The notes below the pieces were generated by a model. The model saw only the letters and a list, made by a program, of their open reading frames with translations. It made no database searches and was not told where the DNA came from. Shown piece by piece: positions 1-7,151 of a DNA stretch of 11,541 nt (its first letter is position 1; each line of letters starts with the position of its first letter). Position numbers and translations under genes: made by a program. The stretch covers positions 1-11,541 of the forward strand of contig NZ_LLZI01000050.1 of NCBI RefSeq assembly GCF_001509485.1. Reading direction: 5' to 3'. This stretch comes from Streptomyces sp. NRRL F-4489. GTDB taxonomy: Bacteria > Actinomycetota > Actinomycetes > Streptomycetales > Streptomycetaceae.

Positions 1-438
1 CCTCAGGAAACGGGCCACGACGCCGCCCCCACCCCCCTCACCGGCGACTTCGCCGCCCCTGTCTCCTCGTACACCCTCACCACCGGCTTCGGCCAGGCCG
101 GCGACCGCTGGGCCGCGGACCACACCGGACAGGACTTCGCGGCGCCAACGGGCACGCTGATCACGGCGGTTCACGACGGCACCCTCACCCACGCGGGCTG
201 GGCCGGCGCGTACGGCTACCGCATCGTCCTCACCCTGGACGACGGTACGGAGCTGTGGTTCTGCCACCTGTCCTCCATGGTCAAGACGTCGGGCCGGGTC
301 CATACGGGCGAGGTGATCGGCCGCGTCGGCGCCACCGGCAACGCCACCGCCCCGCACCTCCACCTGGAGGTCCGCCCCGCCGGCGGCGCCCCCACGGACC
401 CGGCCATCTGGCTCCACGACCGGGGTGTCACCCTCTGA
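1..438 (+). CDS. M23-family metallopeptidase, C-terminal part (5' end outside window)
   Basis: The first reading frame is open from base 1 to a TGA at 436-438, giving 145 residues of a longer protein. It is a LytM/M23 peptidase domain, a zinc enzyme that cuts peptidoglycan cross-bridges or stem peptides outside the membrane. Numbered from the first visible codon, the HxxxD zinc pair is H41/D45 in DHTGQDF, followed by GTLITAVHDGTL. A tyrosine/glycine-rich core (GAYGYRIVLTLDDGTELWFCHL) carries catalytic H89. The closing HLHLE motif gives H119 and zinc ligand H121, so all expected metal and catalytic residues are present. The signal peptide and any N-terminal linker or coiled coil lie off the window, so localisation is inferred from the family. 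Codon use is the extreme GC3 style of the other flank genes. The enzyme class is secure; the substrate is unknown. Confidence 0.93.
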   Translation, partial: PQETGHDAAPTPLTGDFAAPVSSYTLTTGFGQAGDRWAADHTGQDFAAPTGTLITAVHDGTLTHAGWAGAYGYRIVLTLDDGTELWFCHLSSMVKTSGRVHTGEVIGRVGATGNATAPHLHLEVRPAGGAPTDPAIWLHDRGVTL

Positions 439-500
439 CCGCCGCCCCGCGGGCCGCCACCACCCGACCACCCACCTCGTCCCCAACAGACCGTCCGCCA

Positions 501-519
501 GCGGGGAATAAATCCCCGC
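501..519. terminator. Short hairpin between peptidase and reductase genes
   Basis: A perfect 7-bp inverted repeat, GCGGGGA / TCCCCGC, with a 5-base loop ATAAA lies 62 bases after the peptidase stop and 21 bases before the reductase ATG. There is no T-run, which is usual for Streptomyces terminators. The AT-rich loop could instead overlap a -10 region of the reductase promoter. Its role as terminator or regulatory hairpin is an inference from position only. Confidence 0.4.
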
Positions 520-540
520 CCCTCGACGCTGCACCCACAC

Positions 541-1506
541 ATGACCGCGACACACACCCAGAGCACCCCTCACGGCCCCGAGCCGCTCGGATCGCTGTCC
601 GTCTCCCGGCTGTGCCTGGGAGGCAACGTCTTCGGCTGGACGGCTGACGAGGCCGAGTCCTTCGCCGTCCTCGACGCGTACGTGGCCGGCGGCGGGAACT
701 TCATCGACACCGCCGACGTTTACTCGGCATGGGTCCCCGGCAACAAGGGCGGTGAGTCCGAAACGGTCCTCGGCAACTGGCTCGCGGCCCGCCGCAACCG
801 CGACGATGTCGTGATCGCCACCAAGGTCGGCGCCCACCCCGACCACAAGGGCCTGTCCGCCGCCACGATCAAGACCGCGGTCGACCTCTCCCTCTCCCGC
901 CTGCGCACGGACTACATCGACCTCTACTACACCCACTACGACGACGAGTCGGTCGAGGTCGGGGAGTTCCTGACGGCGCTCGACGAGCTCGTCCGGGCCG
1001 GCAAGGTCCGCGAGATCGGCGCGTCCAACATCTCCGCCCGGCGCCTCCAGGAGTCGCTGGACTTCTCCGACCGCGAGGGCGTGGCCCGTTACGTGGCCCT
1101 CCAGCCCCACTACAACCTCGTCTCCCGCGACACCTACGAGGGCGAACTCGCCGACGTGGCCGCCCGCAACGGCCTCGGCGCCGTCCCGTACTACGCGCTC
1201 GCCTCCGGCTTCCTGAGCGGCAAGTACCGCCCGGGGACCACGGTCGACAGCGCCCGCGCCGGGACGGCCGCCGAGTACCTCGCGACCGAGCGCGGCCGCC
1301 GCGTGCTGGAGGCGCTCGACACCGTCGCCAAGGCCCACGGCGCCGAACCGGCGACCGTCGCCCTGGCCTGGCTCGCCGCCCAGCCCACCGTCGCGGCCCC
1401 GATCGCCAGCGCCCGCACCGCCGCCCAGCTCCCGGCCCTCCTGGCCGTCACCGAGCTCACCCTCACCGACGCCGACCTGACCCTCCTCACCGAGGCATCG
1501 GCCTGA
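541..1506 (+). CDS. Aldo/keto reductase family oxidoreductase
   Basis: This 321-residue protein fits the usual 310-330 residue AKR (beta/alpha)8 barrel, a cytoplasmic NADPH-dependent reductase of carbonyl compounds. The catalytic tetrad is visible: D56 in NFIDTADVY, Y61 in the same segment, K95 in VIATKVG and H132 in DLYYTHYDD. Further family landmarks are LGGNVFGW near residue 26, LSRLRTDYIDLYYTH, REIGASNIS and the late IASARTAAQL cofactor segment. The ATG at 541 has no convincing Shine-Dalgarno sequence upstream. It could be translated weakly or from a short leader; a later start would cut into the first strand, so 541 is retained. It is separated from the peptidase by about 100 bp and faces the membrane-protein gene across a shared hairpin. 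The physiological substrate cannot be read from the sequence. Confidence 0.93.
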   Translation: MTATHTQSTPHGPEPLGSLSVSRLCLGGNVFGWTADEAESFAVLDAYVAGGGNFIDTADVYSAWVPGNKGGESETVLGNWLAARRNRDDVVIATKVGAHPDHKGLSAATIKTAVDLSLSRLRTDYIDLYYTHYDDESVEVGEFLTALDELVRAGKVREIGASNISARRLQESLDFSDREGVARYVALQPHYNLVSRDTYEGELADVAARNGLGAVPYYALASGFLSGKYRPGTTVDSARAGTAAEYLATERGRRVLEALDTVAKAHGAEPATVALAWLAAQPTVAAPIASARTAAQLPALLAVTELTLTDADLTLLTEASA

Positions 1507-1511
1507 CACCC

Positions 1512-1547
1512 GGGCGGGGCGGCACCCACCAACGCGCCGCCCCGCCC
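1512..1547. terminator. GC-rich bidirectional terminator between convergent genes
   Basis: A perfect 12-bp inverted repeat (GGGCGGGGCGGC at 1512-1523, GCCGCCCCGCCC at 1536-1547) encloses a 12-base loop. It begins five bases after the reductase stop and lies 41 bases beyond the end of the convergent membrane-protein gene, so it can serve both transcripts. There is no T-tract, as is common in Streptomyces. Confidence 0.75.
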
Positions 1548-1588
1548 CACCCGCAAACGGGAAACGCCCGCGCGCCCCCGCTCCGCCC

Positions 1589-1891
1589 TCACCCCCGCCG
1601 GTCGGCCACCGCCCACGACGCCAGCGCGACCGCGCCCGCCACCGCGAACACCGAAGGCCACGCCCCGATCTTCTTCGCCAGCGGATGCGACCCGGCGAAC
1701 GCCGCCACATAGGCCCCACTCAGCGCCGCAGCCGCCTTCGCCCCGGCCTTGTCGTGCCACCCCTTCGCCGCCACGGCCCCAGCAGCCGCCAGCGCCACCC
1801 CACCCAGCGGCCGCTTCTTCGTCCACCGCGCGACGCCGTAACCCCCCACCAGGCCCCCGGCCGCCACCACACTCGTCGGAATCCCCGCCAT
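1589..1891 (-). CDS. Small hydrophobic membrane protein of unknown function
   Basis: This is a 100-residue protein rich in Ala, Gly and Val with about four hydrophobic stretches: residues 6-22, 29-45, 52-70 and 77-96. They are separated by short basic or polar turns (RWTKKRP, KGWHDKAGAK, HPLAKKIG) and the protein ends ADRRG. It looks like an integral inner-membrane protein, and no catalytic motif is visible. The start was chosen at ATG 1891-1889 because a GGGAGG sits seven bases upstream; an adjacent in-frame GTG at 1894 would add one residue and has only a 4-base spacing. GC3 is very high, like the other flank genes, so it belongs to the core side of the boundary. The island regulator ends 71 bases upstream on the same strand. 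Function is unknown. Confidence 0.8.
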   Translation of the reverse strand: MAGIPTSVVAAGGLVGGYGVARWTKKRPLGGVALAAAGAVAAKGWHDKAGAKAAAALSGAYVAAFAGSHPLAKKIGAWPSVFAVAGAVALASWAVADRRG

Positions 1892-1898
1892 CACAAAA

Positions 1899-1904
1899 CC
1901 TCCC
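1899..1904 (-). promoter_or_regulatory. Ribosome binding site of the small membrane protein
   Basis: On the minus strand this reads GGGAGG followed by a seven-base spacer to ATG 1891. It favours that ATG over the GTG immediately before it. Confidence 0.65.
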
Positions 1905-1962
1905 GCTCTGTCTGTCTTCCCCGACCATACGCGCGGGGTCTGCCAGCGGCTGTCTGCAGGCG

Positions 1963-2841
1963 TCAGCCGGCAGGGCTGTCCTGCATCCGTCCCGACGCAG
2001 CCCGGAGCACCTTTTCAGCGTCTGCCGCGAGCCTCTTCTGCAGAAGGCCGTGAGCGAGACCTATGACGGCTGGAGCCTGCAAGTCCCGGCCGCATGCCTG
2101 GAGCAGAGTGTCCGTCATCGCGCCCACTTCACGGCCGCGCAGCACGACGACGAGCGCAGTCATCTCAGCCGGTGTCGATACTGCGAGGGCGTTCTGGAGC
2201 AGCGCGGCCGCTTCATGGAGCTTCTGCTGGCTCAGGAGGGACGTGACATCCGTGGCGATGCGCTGGGCGGCGTGGGTGTCTCTCAGCTCAGCCTGCCGGT
2301 CCTCCCAGTGGCGGGGGACCGGCAGGGGAGCTGATGCTCTGTTCGCCGCCGTTAGACGTTTATGGCGGCCGGCCTCAAAACCGGCCCACTGGTCCATATT
2401 CTGGTGTGCGGCAAGTTTCTGCTGCAGTTGCCATACCAAGCTCCGGGCGGCCAGGAGTTCGGCAGCACGGTGACTCAGCTGGCGGATGAAATGGTTACAT
2501 CCGCGACAGTCGGTCGGCGTGTTTGCTGAAATTTGCAGTTCCAATAGATCGCTCAGCTCAGGCGGGTGCTGGCCTTCGCGGGCTCCGTCCCGGGCCTTCT
2601 GGTGCAGCCAGCGGATGAACCACTCCGGGGCTATCTTCCGCCCGCTGAAGTAGCGGGATACGGTCGACTTGCTGAGGGGTTCGCGATCGCAATCTTCAGC
2701 TGCCTTTTCGGCGAGAAGCGCGAATGTTTCCGTGCCGGGCGGCAGCAGGGGCAGCAGTGCCCGCAGCGCCTGTGCGAGCCCTCGTGCACCGGGGGGCAGG
2801 TCCGGGTCCAGCTCAGCCAGACGGCGTCTCTTCACTGTCAT
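1963..2841 (-). CDS. Helix-turn-helix protein, probable regulator of the island
   Basis: This is a 292-residue cytoplasmic protein. After a basic start (MTVKRRRL), residues about 20-80 form a helical region that reads as an XRE-like helix-turn-helix: LAEKAAED then PLSKSTVSRYFSGRKIAPEW, where SKSTVSRYFSGR fits a recognition helix. A CRGC pair at 112-115 precedes a probable coiled coil (about 118-147, LLAARSLVWQLQQKL). The C-terminal part (about 190-285) is a run of short amphipathic helices (HEAAALLQNAL, LQACGRDLQAPAVIGLAHGLLQ) that suggests a helical-repeat interaction domain. The frame stays open 50 codons further upstream. I chose ATG 2841 because AAGGGGAGGG lies just before it and the extra codons look like translated promoter DNA. 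It is transcribed divergently from the pseudo-HNH/ParB/helicase genes, the usual arrangement for a local regulator. GC is lower than in the flanks. The family is not one I can name; control of the island is inferred. Confidence 0.8.
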   Translation of the reverse strand: MTVKRRRLAELDPDLPPGARGLAQALRALLPLLPPGTETFALLAEKAAEDCDREPLSKSTVSRYFSGRKIAPEWFIRWLHQKARDGAREGQHPPELSDLLELQISANTPTDCRGCNHFIRQLSHRAAELLAARSLVWQLQQKLAAHQNMDQWAGFEAGRHKRLTAANRASAPLPVPRHWEDRQAELRDTHAAQRIATDVTSLLSQQKLHEAAALLQNALAVSTPAEMTALVVVLRGREVGAMTDTLLQACGRDLQAPAVIGLAHGLLQKRLAADAEKVLRAASGRMQDSPAG

Positions 2842-3029
2842 GTTCCCTCCCCTTGCTGCCGTGACAGTTGCGGTCAGCTTAAACGCCTTCGTTGCATTTT
2901 CCCGGGCAACGGCCGCTGCCGTTCGCATTGTCCGCGCCTGCCTGCGACAAATGGTCAGGCATGGAGCTGCTGGCCCAGGTCCCGGGACCACCAGCAGTCA
3001 TTGATGTCAGCAGAAGCAGGGGGTTTGTG
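2842..3029. promoter_or_regulatory. Divergent promoter region with nested palindromes
   Basis: This 188-bp region separates the minus-strand regulator from the plus-strand operon and must hold promoters for both. It contains two adjoining inverted repeats. CGTTGC (2890-2895) pairs with GCAACG (2906-2911) across 10 bases. AACGGC (2908-2913) pairs with GCCGTT (2918-2923) across four bases, making a 16-bp near-perfect palindrome that shares four bases with the first repeat. No confident -35/-10 pair was found for either direction. Operator function is inferred from location beside a helix-turn-helix gene. Confidence 0.5.
2845..2854 (-). promoter_or_regulatory. Ribosome binding site that sets the regulator start
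   Basis: On the minus strand the sequence AAGGGGAGGG ends four bases before ATG 2841. It is the strongest Shine-Dalgarno match near this gene and is the reason for choosing the 292-residue form. Confidence 0.65.
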
Positions 3030-3716
3030 ATGGATGTGCCGTCCTGGAAAGACGAAAAGTACGGGAGCAAGATCCGCGTTGCTCTCTGGCTGCTGGAAGT
3101 GGTGGGGGAAGGGGGACGGTTCACCAAGGCGGCGCTGAGGGAGGCGTTTCCCGGGGTCGCGCAGATCGACCGCCGTATGCGCGATCTGCGCGCCGCGGGG
3201 TGGGTCATCAGCACCAGCCGAGAAGACCCGCGTCTCAACCCCGACGAGCACCGCTTTGTGGAGCAGGGCGAGCCGGTCTGGGTGCCTGGCAAGGGCAAGG
3301 CCAAGCAGAACACCTACCTGACCGCGGCTCAGCGCAGTGAAGTCATGCGGTCGGACAGCTATCTGTGCCGCAGCTGCGGGGTGGGGTCGGGTGAGAGTTT
3401 CGGTGCGGGCCTGGGGACGGCGCAGCTCGACATCGCGCGCCGTACGGTGAAGCTGCCGGGCGGCGCCACTGAGACGCAGCTCGTCACCGAATGCAACCGC
3501 TGCCGGGTCGGGAACCGGGGCACGGAGGCCGACCTGTCGGCCCTGCTGGCCGGTGTGGACGCCCTGGGGCTGGTGGAGCGCAAGGTTCTGGCTCAGTGGC
3601 TTAAGGCGGACCAACGCACGTTCAGCGTCCTGGAGAAGCTCTGGGGAACCTACCGGAGCCTGCCTGCTGGGGCACGTGAGACTGTCCTGCAGGCAGTTCT
3701 TGGCGAGAGTGAATAG
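3030..3716 (+). CDS. Winged-helix protein with a degenerate HNH (zinc-knuckle) domain
   Basis: This is a 228-residue protein, probably DNA-binding and cytoplasmic. Residues about 12-60 (SKIRVALWLLEVVG, FTKAALREAF, IDRRMRDLRAAGWVI) read as a winged helix-turn-helix. Residues about 104-165 follow the spacing of an HNH domain: YLCRSC (C113, C116), then LDIARRTVKLPGG, then LVTECNRC (C155, C158). Both zinc-binding CxxC pairs are kept. The residues that cut DNA in HNH enzymes appear lost: the usual D-H pair falls at A136-R137, the central N at Q150, and the N after the last Cys at R159. I read it as a DNA-binding pseudo-nuclease. ATG 3030 was chosen for its AGGGGG six bases upstream and because the wHTH begins right after it; in-frame ATGs at 2961 and 2892 remain possible. 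The ParB-like gene starts 18 bases after the stop, so it is the first gene of an operon. Confidence 0.8.
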   Translation: MDVPSWKDEKYGSKIRVALWLLEVVGEGGRFTKAALREAFPGVAQIDRRMRDLRAAGWVISTSREDPRLNPDEHRFVEQGEPVWVPGKGKAKQNTYLTAAQRSEVMRSDSYLCRSCGVGSGESFGAGLGTAQLDIARRTVKLPGGATETQLVTECNRCRVGNRGTEADLSALLAGVDALGLVERKVLAQWLKADQRTFSVLEKLWGTYRSLPAGARETVLQAVLGESE

Positions 3717-3734
3717 AGGGGCTGGGACCACACC

Positions 3735-5147
3735 ATGCAGGAATTCCCGCCGCCGCCGCGGGCGGCTGAGCTGAGCAAACTGATCACGAAGCGGGTCCGG
3801 GAGGTCAAGGAATCAGGCGGCACCCGCGAGACCGTGACGGTGGAGTGGAACGGGCAGCCGCTGAACGTTGAGGTCATCGACCTGCCCCTGTCGGACCTCT
3901 ATTACAACCCGGCAACGCACCGGATCCGGGCGCAGCGTACGTTTGACGCAGCGAAGGACGAGACGCTGAAGTCCGATCCCTGGGGGGGCGATGGCCAGGG
4001 ATTCCTGGACCTGCTGCTGAAGGCTGAGCCGGCTGATCCTACTCGGAGGGACCCCGCCTTCGACAAGCTCAAGAAGAGCCTGCAGGAGTACGGGCAGACC
4101 GACCCCGGCCTGATCACCCATGACGGGATCCTGGTCAACGGGAACACCCGGGCTGCCGCGCTCAGGGAACTGGACGCAGCAGGGACCATGCGGGTGGGGG
4201 TCCTTCCTGCCTCCTTCACCTGGGCCGACATCAACGCGGTAGAACTGGCGCTGCAGCTTCGCAAGGATCACCGCCGTGATTACTCGTACATCAACCGGCT
4301 GCTTGCCATGGAGGAGCAGGCGAGCCTCGGGCGTACGCCGGAGGTGATCGCCAAGGCGTTCCGGATCCAGACCAAGACCTATGAGCAGGAGCGGTGGATT
4401 CTCCGCGTGGTGCGTGACCAGATTGAGCGCAGCACAAGTCAGAACGCTGCGCTGCGGCTGGTCGACTTTGAGGATCACCAGGAGAAGCTCAAGGAACTGC
4501 ACCGCGACTATGTGAAGCTGGCGGCGGCAGATCCCGAGCGGGCAGAGATGCTCAAGGAGTCCCGGATGACGGCGATCACCCTCGGTTTCTCCAAGACGGA
4601 CGTCCGGCACATCGAACAGGGCTTCCACGAGAAGTACCTCTCTGCCGTACTGCCTGAAGGGCTGCTTGCCGGGGCGGAGGAGGAGCAGAGTGTGTCCGTG
4701 CCCGGTCTTGGCCTCTCGGTCCCCGGTGCTTCGGCGAAGGTGTTCGCGGCGCGGGAACTGAACCGGTGCGTTCTGCAGGCAAAGGCCCAGGTTGCATCAG
4801 CGGAGACGAGCGAAGAGGAGAAGCGGCAGGCACAGGCTTTGCAGGACGGTGTAAGCGTGGCATTCGACAAGGCAATCGACCGGGCCGGCCGCGATGCCCG
4901 GCTGCGCAAGCGCAAGCAGCTTGCCCCTGAACGGCTGCTCGACGCCTGTGCGGCTATTGAACTCTGCATCGGCGAGCTGGTAAAGGCCCGTGCCTCACAC
5001 AGCCTGGATGAAGCGGCCTTCGACGAGGCTGCGGTCAGACTGCGCGACAGTGTCCGGCAGCTGGCGCAGCAGGCCGGCCGGGGGGCTCGGGAGCCCGGCG
5101 AGGGCGTGAGCTGGCTTCTCAGCGCTGCATCTGCGGGTCTCAGCTGA
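3735..5147 (+). CDS. ParB-like nuclease/NTPase-fold protein with HTH and long helical C-terminus
   Basis: This is a 470-residue protein. Residues about 44-160 match the ParB/Srx-type N-terminal domain: LNVEVIDLPLSDLYYNPATHRIR corresponds to the first ParB box, and ILVNGNTRAAALREL (N135, G136-N-T-R139) to the nucleotide-binding G-x-x-R box. Residues about 180-225 (RDYSYINRLLAMEEQASLG, TPEVIAKAFRIQTKTYEQ) resemble the HTH that follows in ParB proteins. The remaining half is charged and helical, with no motif I recognise. True chromosome-partition ParB is unlikely: there is no ParA neighbour, and the partner genes are a helicase and methyltransferase. Proteins with this fold act as CTP switches or nucleases in several defence and plasmid systems; which applies here cannot be told. 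The start ATG 3735 has only a modest GGGA seven bases upstream, fitting translation coupled to the gene before. Its stop overlaps the helicase start by one base. Confidence 0.82.
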   Translation: MQEFPPPPRAAELSKLITKRVREVKESGGTRETVTVEWNGQPLNVEVIDLPLSDLYYNPATHRIRAQRTFDAAKDETLKSDPWGGDGQGFLDLLLKAEPADPTRRDPAFDKLKKSLQEYGQTDPGLITHDGILVNGNTRAAALRELDAAGTMRVGVLPASFTWADINAVELALQLRKDHRRDYSYINRLLAMEEQASLGRTPEVIAKAFRIQTKTYEQERWILRVVRDQIERSTSQNAALRLVDFEDHQEKLKELHRDYVKLAAADPERAEMLKESRMTAITLGFSKTDVRHIEQGFHEKYLSAVLPEGLLAGAEEEQSVSVPGLGLSVPGASAKVFAARELNRCVLQAKAQVASAETSEEEKRQAQALQDGVSVAFDKAIDRAGRDARLRKRKQLAPERLLDACAAIELCIGELVKARASHSLDEAAFDEAAVRLRDSVRQLAQQAGRGAREPGEGVSWLLSAASAGLS

Positions 5148-6970
5148 TGGCAGGCATCAGCACTGAGCCGACGCTGCTGCTCGGCTTCGATACTTCCCGC
5201 ACAAAGGTCGTGCTCAGGACGACCGAGGAGTGCCGCTCTGACCTGGTCCAGCTGGCCGCCCGTTTCCGTACTGGCGGCCAGCTTGGCCCCCTTGCCGTCA
5301 TCGTTGAAATCGACGATCTTCTCGCCAACCTCAACGCCGTCAGCAGCTGGCCTGACCCGCAGGGGGTCGAATGGGCCCCTGACCTCCGCGAACTGGTCGT
5401 TTCGAGCATTCAAGATGCGGAGACGGTACGGAAAGAACTGGAGGCACCGGGCGCACGCGAGCGCCTGGATCCGGCTGATGTGCAGGCGGTGCTGGGCGCC
5501 AACTGGGCCGCCCCGCTCACCGGATTCCAGAAGCGCGATATTGCGAAGCTGCTGTCGCTGAGGCACGGGGCCAACTTCAGTGTGCCGGGAGCAGGCAAGA
5601 CCCGCGTCGGCCTCGCCATCTACGCGGCGATGAAGGAGCGGGGCGAAGTTAGCCGGCTGATGGTGGTCAGCCCGAAGTCGGCCTATGAGTCCTGGCTGTA
5701 CGAGAGCGGCGCCTGCTTCCACAGCAGGCCGCGGCCGATGCTTCTCGAATCAGCTCGTGACGAGTGGGCCGAGCTTCTGATCGTCAATTACGAGCGGCTT
5801 GACCGTTCGCTTCCCTTCCTCGCTGCCTGGCTCCAGGAAGCCCCATCCATGATCATTCTGGACGAAGCGCACCGGATGAAGCTGGGTGCCCGGGGAACGT
5901 ACGGGGCTGCCTGTATGACCCTGGGGCCTCTGGCCAGGCGCCGGCTGATCCTCACCGGGACTCCGGCTCCGAACGGAGCCAAGGACCTGGAGAACCTCCT
6001 GGGCTTTGTGTGGCCTGGATATGGGCAGCGTGCTGTGGCTCAGGCGGTGGCTGACGGAAACCTGGCTGAGGCCAGTGCGGCTCTCCGTCCGCTCTTCACC
6101 CGGACGACCAAGGGGGAACTGGAACTCCCGCCGCTTGAGCCGGTGCTCGTACCCGTGCCGATGACGCCGCTCCATCAGGAGGTCTATGGGGCGCTGGTCG
6201 GTGATATCTCGGCCCGTGCGGTCTCCAGCGCGGACGATTTCGCCGCCCTCGGGCGGTCGGCTCTGCGGCTCCTGATGGCGGCCACGAACCCTGCCCTGCT
6301 GCTGGAAGGAAGCACCAGGTATGAGCCGGTCGAGTACCGCCTCCCCCCGCTGGACATCCCGGAGGGCGGCTCTCTCTACGAGCTGCTGAAAGACCTGCCC
6401 AGTTACGAGCTGTCTCCCAAGTACACAGAAGCTGCCAGGATCGTCTCGGCGAACGCCGCGGCCGGCCGGAAGACGCTCGTGTGGACAACGTTCGTGCGCA
6501 GCCTGACGTCGCTGGCCAAGCTGCTGGAGAACTTCGGCCCGGCAGTGGTCCACGGTGGTACGCCCGACCGGGACGAACAGCTCCGGCGTTTCCGCGAAGA
6601 TCCGGACTGCATGGTTCTGGTGTCGAACCCGGCCACTCTCGGTGAGGGCATCAGCCTCCACCAGGTCTGTCACGACGCGGTGTACGTGGACCGGGACTTC
6701 ATGGCGGGCCGGTATCTGCAGAGCCTTGACCGGATTCACCGGCTGGGTCTTGCGCCCGGTGTCGATACACGGGTGACCGTCCTTGCCGCTGAGGAAACGA
6801 TTGATGAGGTGGTGGCGCGCAGGCTCCAGCAGAAACTGGACTTCATGGCTGGTGTGCTGGATGACCCCTCGGTTCAGCAGCTCGCCGACCTGCAGGAAGC
6901 GCCCCCGATGGCGGGTGGCCTGGACACCCAGGACATCCGGGCGATGCTGAGGCACATCGGCAGGGGCTGA
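5147..6970 (+). CDS. SNF2-type DEAH superfamily 2 helicase/translocase
   Basis: This 607-residue protein has a complete SF2 ATPase core. The visible motifs, numbered from ATG 5147, are Walker A PGAGKT (K151), motif Ia LMVVSPKSAYESW, DEAH box (D239-H242), motif III LTGTP (269-273), motif IV KTLVWTTFV, motif V LVSNPATLGEGISL and motif VI QSLDRIHRLG (525-534), which is the SNF2-like form. About 140 residues precede the ATPase core and have no recognised domain. No nuclease motif is fused. It probably moves along or remodels double-stranded DNA using ATP. The ATG overlaps the ParB-like TGA as TGATG, so translation of the two is coupled and roughly equal amounts are expected, suggesting a complex. 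A strong hairpin 11 bases after the stop ends this transcription unit. It is smaller than the SNF2 proteins of DISARM, and the DISARM partner genes are absent. Confidence 0.92.
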   Translation: MAGISTEPTLLLGFDTSRTKVVLRTTEECRSDLVQLAARFRTGGQLGPLAVIVEIDDLLANLNAVSSWPDPQGVEWAPDLRELVVSSIQDAETVRKELEAPGARERLDPADVQAVLGANWAAPLTGFQKRDIAKLLSLRHGANFSVPGAGKTRVGLAIYAAMKERGEVSRLMVVSPKSAYESWLYESGACFHSRPRPMLLESARDEWAELLIVNYERLDRSLPFLAAWLQEAPSMIILDEAHRMKLGARGTYGAACMTLGPLARRRLILTGTPAPNGAKDLENLLGFVWPGYGQRAVAQAVADGNLAEASAALRPLFTRTTKGELELPPLEPVLVPVPMTPLHQEVYGALVGDISARAVSSADDFAALGRSALRLLMAATNPALLLEGSTRYEPVEYRLPPLDIPEGGSLYELLKDLPSYELSPKYTEAARIVSANAAAGRKTLVWTTFVRSLTSLAKLLENFGPAVVHGGTPDRDEQLRRFREDPDCMVLVSNPATLGEGISLHQVCHDAVYVDRDFMAGRYLQSLDRIHRLGLAPGVDTRVTVLAAEETIDEVVARRLQQKLDFMAGVLDDPSVQQLADLQEAPPMAGGLDTQDIRAMLRHIGRG

Positions 6971-6980
6971 GCAGAGACAC

Positions 6981-7024
6981 CGGGCTGCTCCGGGCGGGGA
7001 ACATACCCTGCCTGGAGCGGCCTG
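6981..7024 (+). terminator. 19-bp hairpin terminator after the helicase
   Basis: The left arm 6981-6999 pairs with 7006-7024 around a 6-base loop AACATA, with no mismatch or bulge when G-U pairs are allowed. Four pairs are G-U (6982/7023, 6986/7019, 6992/7013, 6996/7009). These pair only in the plus-strand RNA; on the other strand they become A-C mismatches. The structure is therefore directional and fits a terminator for the three-gene operon, separating it from the methyltransferase. Confidence 0.75.
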
Positions 7025-7027
7025 CGT

Positions 7028-7041
7028 GTGTCCTGGGACAC
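7028..7041. promoter_or_regulatory. Palindrome GTGTCC-TG-GGACAC upstream of the methyltransferase
   Basis: A perfect 6-bp inverted repeat with a 2-base centre lies just after the terminator and 111 bases before the methyltransferase ATG. Placement suggests an operator for that gene. It contains CCTGG, a form of the CCWGG sequence cut or methylated by Dcm-type enzymes, which may be chance. No confident promoter hexamers were found; TAGAGAAT at 7111-7118 is a possible -10 area. Confidence 0.4.
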
Positions 7042-7135
7042 TTCGGGTGCTGTATGGCGGACCAGAGAGCAGCGGCAACTCGTCAGAGCCGACTGAGATC
7101 TCTGCGACACTAGAGAATCTGCCTTGAGCCACACC

Positions 7136-7142
7136 AGGAGGA
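7136..7142 (+). promoter_or_regulatory. Strong ribosome binding site of the methyltransferase
   Basis: AGGAGGA lies nine bases before ATG 7152. It is the best Shine-Dalgarno match on the plus strand in the island and contrasts with the coupled starts of the genes before it, which suggests independent and efficient translation of the methyltransferase. Confidence 0.65.
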
Positions 7143-7151
7143 TCCACGCCG

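Noticed and set aside
2892..3029. Extended N-terminus for the pseudo-HNH protein from ATG 2892 or 2961
   Set aside because: These codons cover the divergent promoter region and its palindromes and lack a good ribosome site; ATG 3030 has one and begins just before the winged helix. ATG 2961 is not fully excluded.
3735..5147. Chromosome or plasmid partition ParB
   Set aside because: No ParA, no parS-like cluster seen, and the coupled partner is a helicase within a methyltransferase locus.
4508..5722. A 404-codon minus-strand open frame across the ParB/helicase junction
   Set aside because: Antisense to two well-supported genes, with no motif.
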